A DNA stretch of 7,553 nt from an uncultured Bacilli bacterium (GTDB lineage: Bacteria > Bacillota_I > Bacilli_A > RF39 > UBA660), in the NCBI GenBank assembly GCA_910578745.1, contig CAJTSN010000019.1, positions 19,619 to 27,171 on the forward strand, in the 5' to 3' direction. Within the stretch, counting starts at the first letter, position 1, and each line of letters begins with the position of its first letter. Under the pieces are notes generated by a model. That model was not told the DNA's origin, did no database searches, and saw only the letters and a program-made list of their open reading frames with translations. The translations under genes were made by a program, and so were the position numbers. Below are positions 5,844-7,553 of this stretch, piece after piece.

Positions 5844-6136
5844 TTAATTCATTTTATATAGTATGACTTCAGTAAATACTACTACACTCAATAATGCCAC
5901 ATTTTTATCTTTTCCATCCTCTTGACATAACTATATCACTCATACAATAATCTCATTTAAATTTAATAGGAAAATTAGAGCAGAAACTTCTTCATCAAAA
6001 GTTCCTACAACTTTACAATTTGTACTTTCTCCTACTACTAGCATTGTTTTATCAAAAGTCATGCCATGTTTCCTGTTAATTCTTTTACTTTAAAAGCAAA
6101 AGTACCTCCTATAAGAATACTTAAAAATACTATTTT
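5844..6136 (-). pseudogene. Possible decayed gene remnant of unknown function
   Basis: Three short minus-strand open stretches follow one another in different frames. The first (6136-6059) has no start codon and reads KIVFLSILIGGTFAFKVKEL and onward, like a membrane anchor. Its TGA overlaps an ATG, from which 40 codons run (6062-5940): MTFDKTMLVVGESTNCKVVG, then TFDEEVSALIF and onward. After a TGA and a TAG a third stretch (5930-5844) reads QEDGKDKNVALLSVVVFTE and onward. The amino-acid make-up, with Gly, Glu, Asp, Val and Cys, looks more like protein than chance AT-rich translation, and the changes of frame suggest decay. The 40-codon piece has AGGA eight bases before its ATG and could instead be a small intact gene. 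I do not recognise a family. Confidence 0.35.
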
Positions 6137-6191
6137 TTATATTTATGACAAGCAAACGATCCTATAATTTTACATATTTTTACATTTTAAC

Positions 6192-6223
6192 AAAAAAAGA
6201 TAGACTTATTTACCATCTTCTTT
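6192..6223 (-). terminator. Intrinsic terminator overlapping the end of truA
   Basis: On the minus strand AAAGAAGATGG (6223-6213), a 9-base loop that contains the truA stop codon, and CTATCTTTTTTT (6203-6192) form an 11-bp stem with two G-T wobbles and a seven-T run. It ends the ecf-truA transcript and isolates rplM-rpsI as a separate unit. Confidence 0.8.
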
Positions 6224-6952
6224 CTTATATTCAATGTTTTTTAAATATAATCCCTCTGGATTCGCTGTAAATGCCGCATATTTTCTATCTTTCTTTCCTA
6301 ACACTTCTTCTACTTCAATTGGTTTTCGCTTTCCTTCGCCAACTTCAATTAAAAATCCTACCATATTTCGAACCATATATTGGAGAAATCCATTCCCTGT
6401 AAATTCAATTTCTAAAGTATCCCCTTTTTTCTCTATTTTTATCTCATAAATCGTTCTAACCGTACTTTCATATTGCTTGCTTGTTTTTGTAAACGAGGTA
6501 AAATCATGTTCCCCAATAAAAAATTGACTCGCTTTTTTCATGTTTTCTACATTCAATTGTTTATTATATTGAAAAATAGTATGAATAGTAAATGGGTCAT
6601 ATTCTCCACAATTGATCTTATACACATACGTTTTTCTCTTTTCTGTATATCGAGCATGGAAATCTTTCTTCACTTCTTCTATCTTTTTAACATAAATATC
6701 CGCTGGCAACATTTGATTTAACTTATAAGTTAAGTTTTCTACATTCCATTGTTCAAAATCAAAATGTGCGGTTTGAACATAGGCATGCACCTTTGCATCT
6801 GTTCTCCCACTAGCATAAATCTTTACACTTTTATTATGATTCAATTTTGTAAGGACTTTCTCTATTTCTTCCTCAACCGTTCGTTTCTTCTTTTGAATTT
6901 GATACCCTGAAAAAGAAGTTCCATTGTAGGAAAACCACATTAAATAACGCAA
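6206..6952 (-). CDS. truA: tRNA pseudouridine(38-40) synthase TruA
   Basis: TruA converts uridines 38, 39 and 40 of the tRNA anticodon arm to pseudouridine. The 248-residue length is normal. The catalytic aspartate is D52 in SGRTDAKVHA (48-57); the usual sequence is GRTDAGVHA, so residue 54 is K instead of G. Other family blocks are YNGTSFSGYQIQ (9-20), FHARY (98-102), RKTYVYKI (106-113), FTSFTK (151-156), FLQYMVRNMVGFLIEVGEGK (189-208) and NPEGLYL (231-237). The start is TTG, read from the base right after the ecfT TAG, with GGGTGG upstream; the only early ATG, at codon 5, would remove part of the first beta strand. Direct abutment to ecfT indicates coupled translation, and the gene ends inside a terminator hairpin. 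Confidence 0.93.
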   Translation of the reverse strand: MRYLMWFSYNGTSFSGYQIQKKKRTVEEEIEKVLTKLNHNKSVKIYASGRTDAKVHAYVQTAHFDFEQWNVENLTYKLNQMLPADIYVKKIEEVKKDFHARYTEKRKTYVYKINCGEYDPFTIHTIFQYNKQLNVENMKKASQFFIGEHDFTSFTKTSKQYESTVRTIYEIKIEKKGDTLEIEFTGNGFLQYMVRNMVGFLIEVGEGKRKPIEVEEVLGKKDRKYAAFTANPEGLYLKNIEYKKEDGK

Positions 6953-7553
6953 CTACACCACCCTCTTTACCATTACATATAAAAATAAATATAAAAAAAT
7001 CGATAGAACTACACTATCCCTAAGGGAAAATGGTCCTAATTCTTCTTTTTCTTGCTGATTGGAAGTAAAACCTTTTACAACAAGTGTATCGGCTACTTTA
7101 TCAGCTATCATTTCTGTTTTTCTAAATAACGGAACTAAAAGGACATACATCCATTTTCCCTTTTTAAAAAGGGAACACTTTTGAAGAAGCAAACCTCTAC
7201 TTTGCATCGATTTCCAAGTTTTTAAAGCTTCTTTATAAATCAAAGAAAGAAAAGAAATAGATAGAGCCAACGTTTTTGCTACTTTCACATGATTCACTTT
7301 AAAAATACATAGAGGTTGTAAAAGATAGGCAAAAGATTTTTCCACTAAACTATTTTTCATATTCACTATATAGAGTTTACTTAAAATAAATAAACTATAT
7401 ACTTTAAAGAAATACAAACCAAATGCAACAAAAGAATGTTCAATAAAAAGAAAATAAATAAGCAGAAGAATTAAAAAGTATTTTGTATGAAAGAATAATT
7501 TTAAATAATTCTTCATTTTTTCCTGACAAAAGAGTCCTAGAACAATACTTCCT
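6953..7553 (-). CDS. ecfT: Energy-coupling factor transporter transmembrane protein EcfT, 5'-partial
   Basis: EcfT is the membrane scaffold that joins the two EcfA ATPases to substrate-binding S components for vitamin or metal uptake. The visible protein has several hydrophobic segments, a 'LLQPL' motif matching the 'LLNPL' of B. subtilis EcfT, and ALSISFL...SRG, where SRG (residues 106-108 counted from the ATG at 7516) stands for the first Ala-Arg-Gly coupling motif. The second motif is changed to VKGF (147-150). An ATG lies at 7516, giving 187 residues, but the frame has no stop from there to the window edge (GSIVLGLFCQEK precedes the ATG), no well-spaced ribosome binding site is seen, and the family is about 265 residues. 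I therefore read it as a gene whose first 60 or so residues are outside the window. Its TAG abuts the TTG of truA. In relatives ecfA1-ecfA2 lie immediately upstream. Confidence 0.82.
   Translation of the reverse strand, partial: GSIVLGLFCQEKMKNYLKLFFHTKYFLILLLIYFLFIEHSFVAFGLYFFKVYSLFILSKLYIVNMKNSLVEKSFAYLLQPLCIFKVNHVKVAKTLALSISFLSLIYKEALKTWKSMQSRGLLLQKCSLFKKGKWMYVLLVPLFRKTEMIADKVADTLVVKGFTSNQQEKEELGPFSLRDSVVLSIFLYLFLYVMVKRVV

Noticed and set aside
6234..6721. Two plus-strand open frames of 71 and 82 codons
   Set aside because: Both are antisense to truA, have no ribosome binding site, and do not look like protein families.

Overview
The window is AT-rich, and every gene I can support lies on the minus strand, so transcription runs from high to low coordinates. 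In that direction the order is ecfT (partial) - truA - rplM - rpsI - glycine-rich pilin-like gene - NUDIX hydrolase - FxLYD membrane protein - SAM methyltransferase - cwlD - Abi-type gene (partial). The ecfT-truA-rplM-rpsI-...-cwlD backbone is the order seen downstream of rpoA-rplQ in Bacillota such as Bacillus subtilis. Together with the AGGAGG ribosome binding sites, an L13-type mRNA leader and low GC, this points to a low-GC Bacillota bacterium. CwlD is the spore-cortex amidase of endospore formers, so a sporulating lineage or a descendant of one is likely. I cannot name the genus.

Region by region on the minus strand: (a) 7553-6206 is the tail of an energy-coupling-factor transport operon. 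EcfT is open at the window edge, its stop codon directly abuts the TTG start of truA, and an intrinsic terminator overlaps the truA end. (b) 6191-5612 has no intact gene. It holds a possible decayed coding remnant (6136-5844) and then AT-rich sequence. (c) 5611-4584 is the rplM-rpsI unit: a strong sigma-A promoter, a leader able to form the L13 autoregulatory pseudoknot, L13, S9 and a good terminator. (d) 4548-3062 is a single gene with a type IV prepilin N-terminus joined to a large ALK/PF12810-type glycine-rich domain, flanked by its own candidate promoter and an inverted repeat. (e) 3058-989 is a compact three-gene unit (NUDIX, FxLYD lipid-bilayer protein, SAM methyltransferase) with an extended -10 promoter and an AT-rich terminator hairpin. 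(f) 816-154 is cwlD. (g) From 96 to the left edge there is a well-formed promoter, ribosome binding site and the first 20 codons of an Abi-family gene.

The core genes serve translation (L13, S9, TruA), vitamin or metal uptake (EcfT) and spore-cortex remodelling (CwlD). Four accessory genes sit between rpsI and cwlD, and a putative phage-defence gene follows cwlD, so this conserved neighbourhood appears to have taken up cargo. The most unusual item is the orphan pilin-like glycine-rich protein. The most uncertain is the decayed sequence upstream of the rplM promoter.
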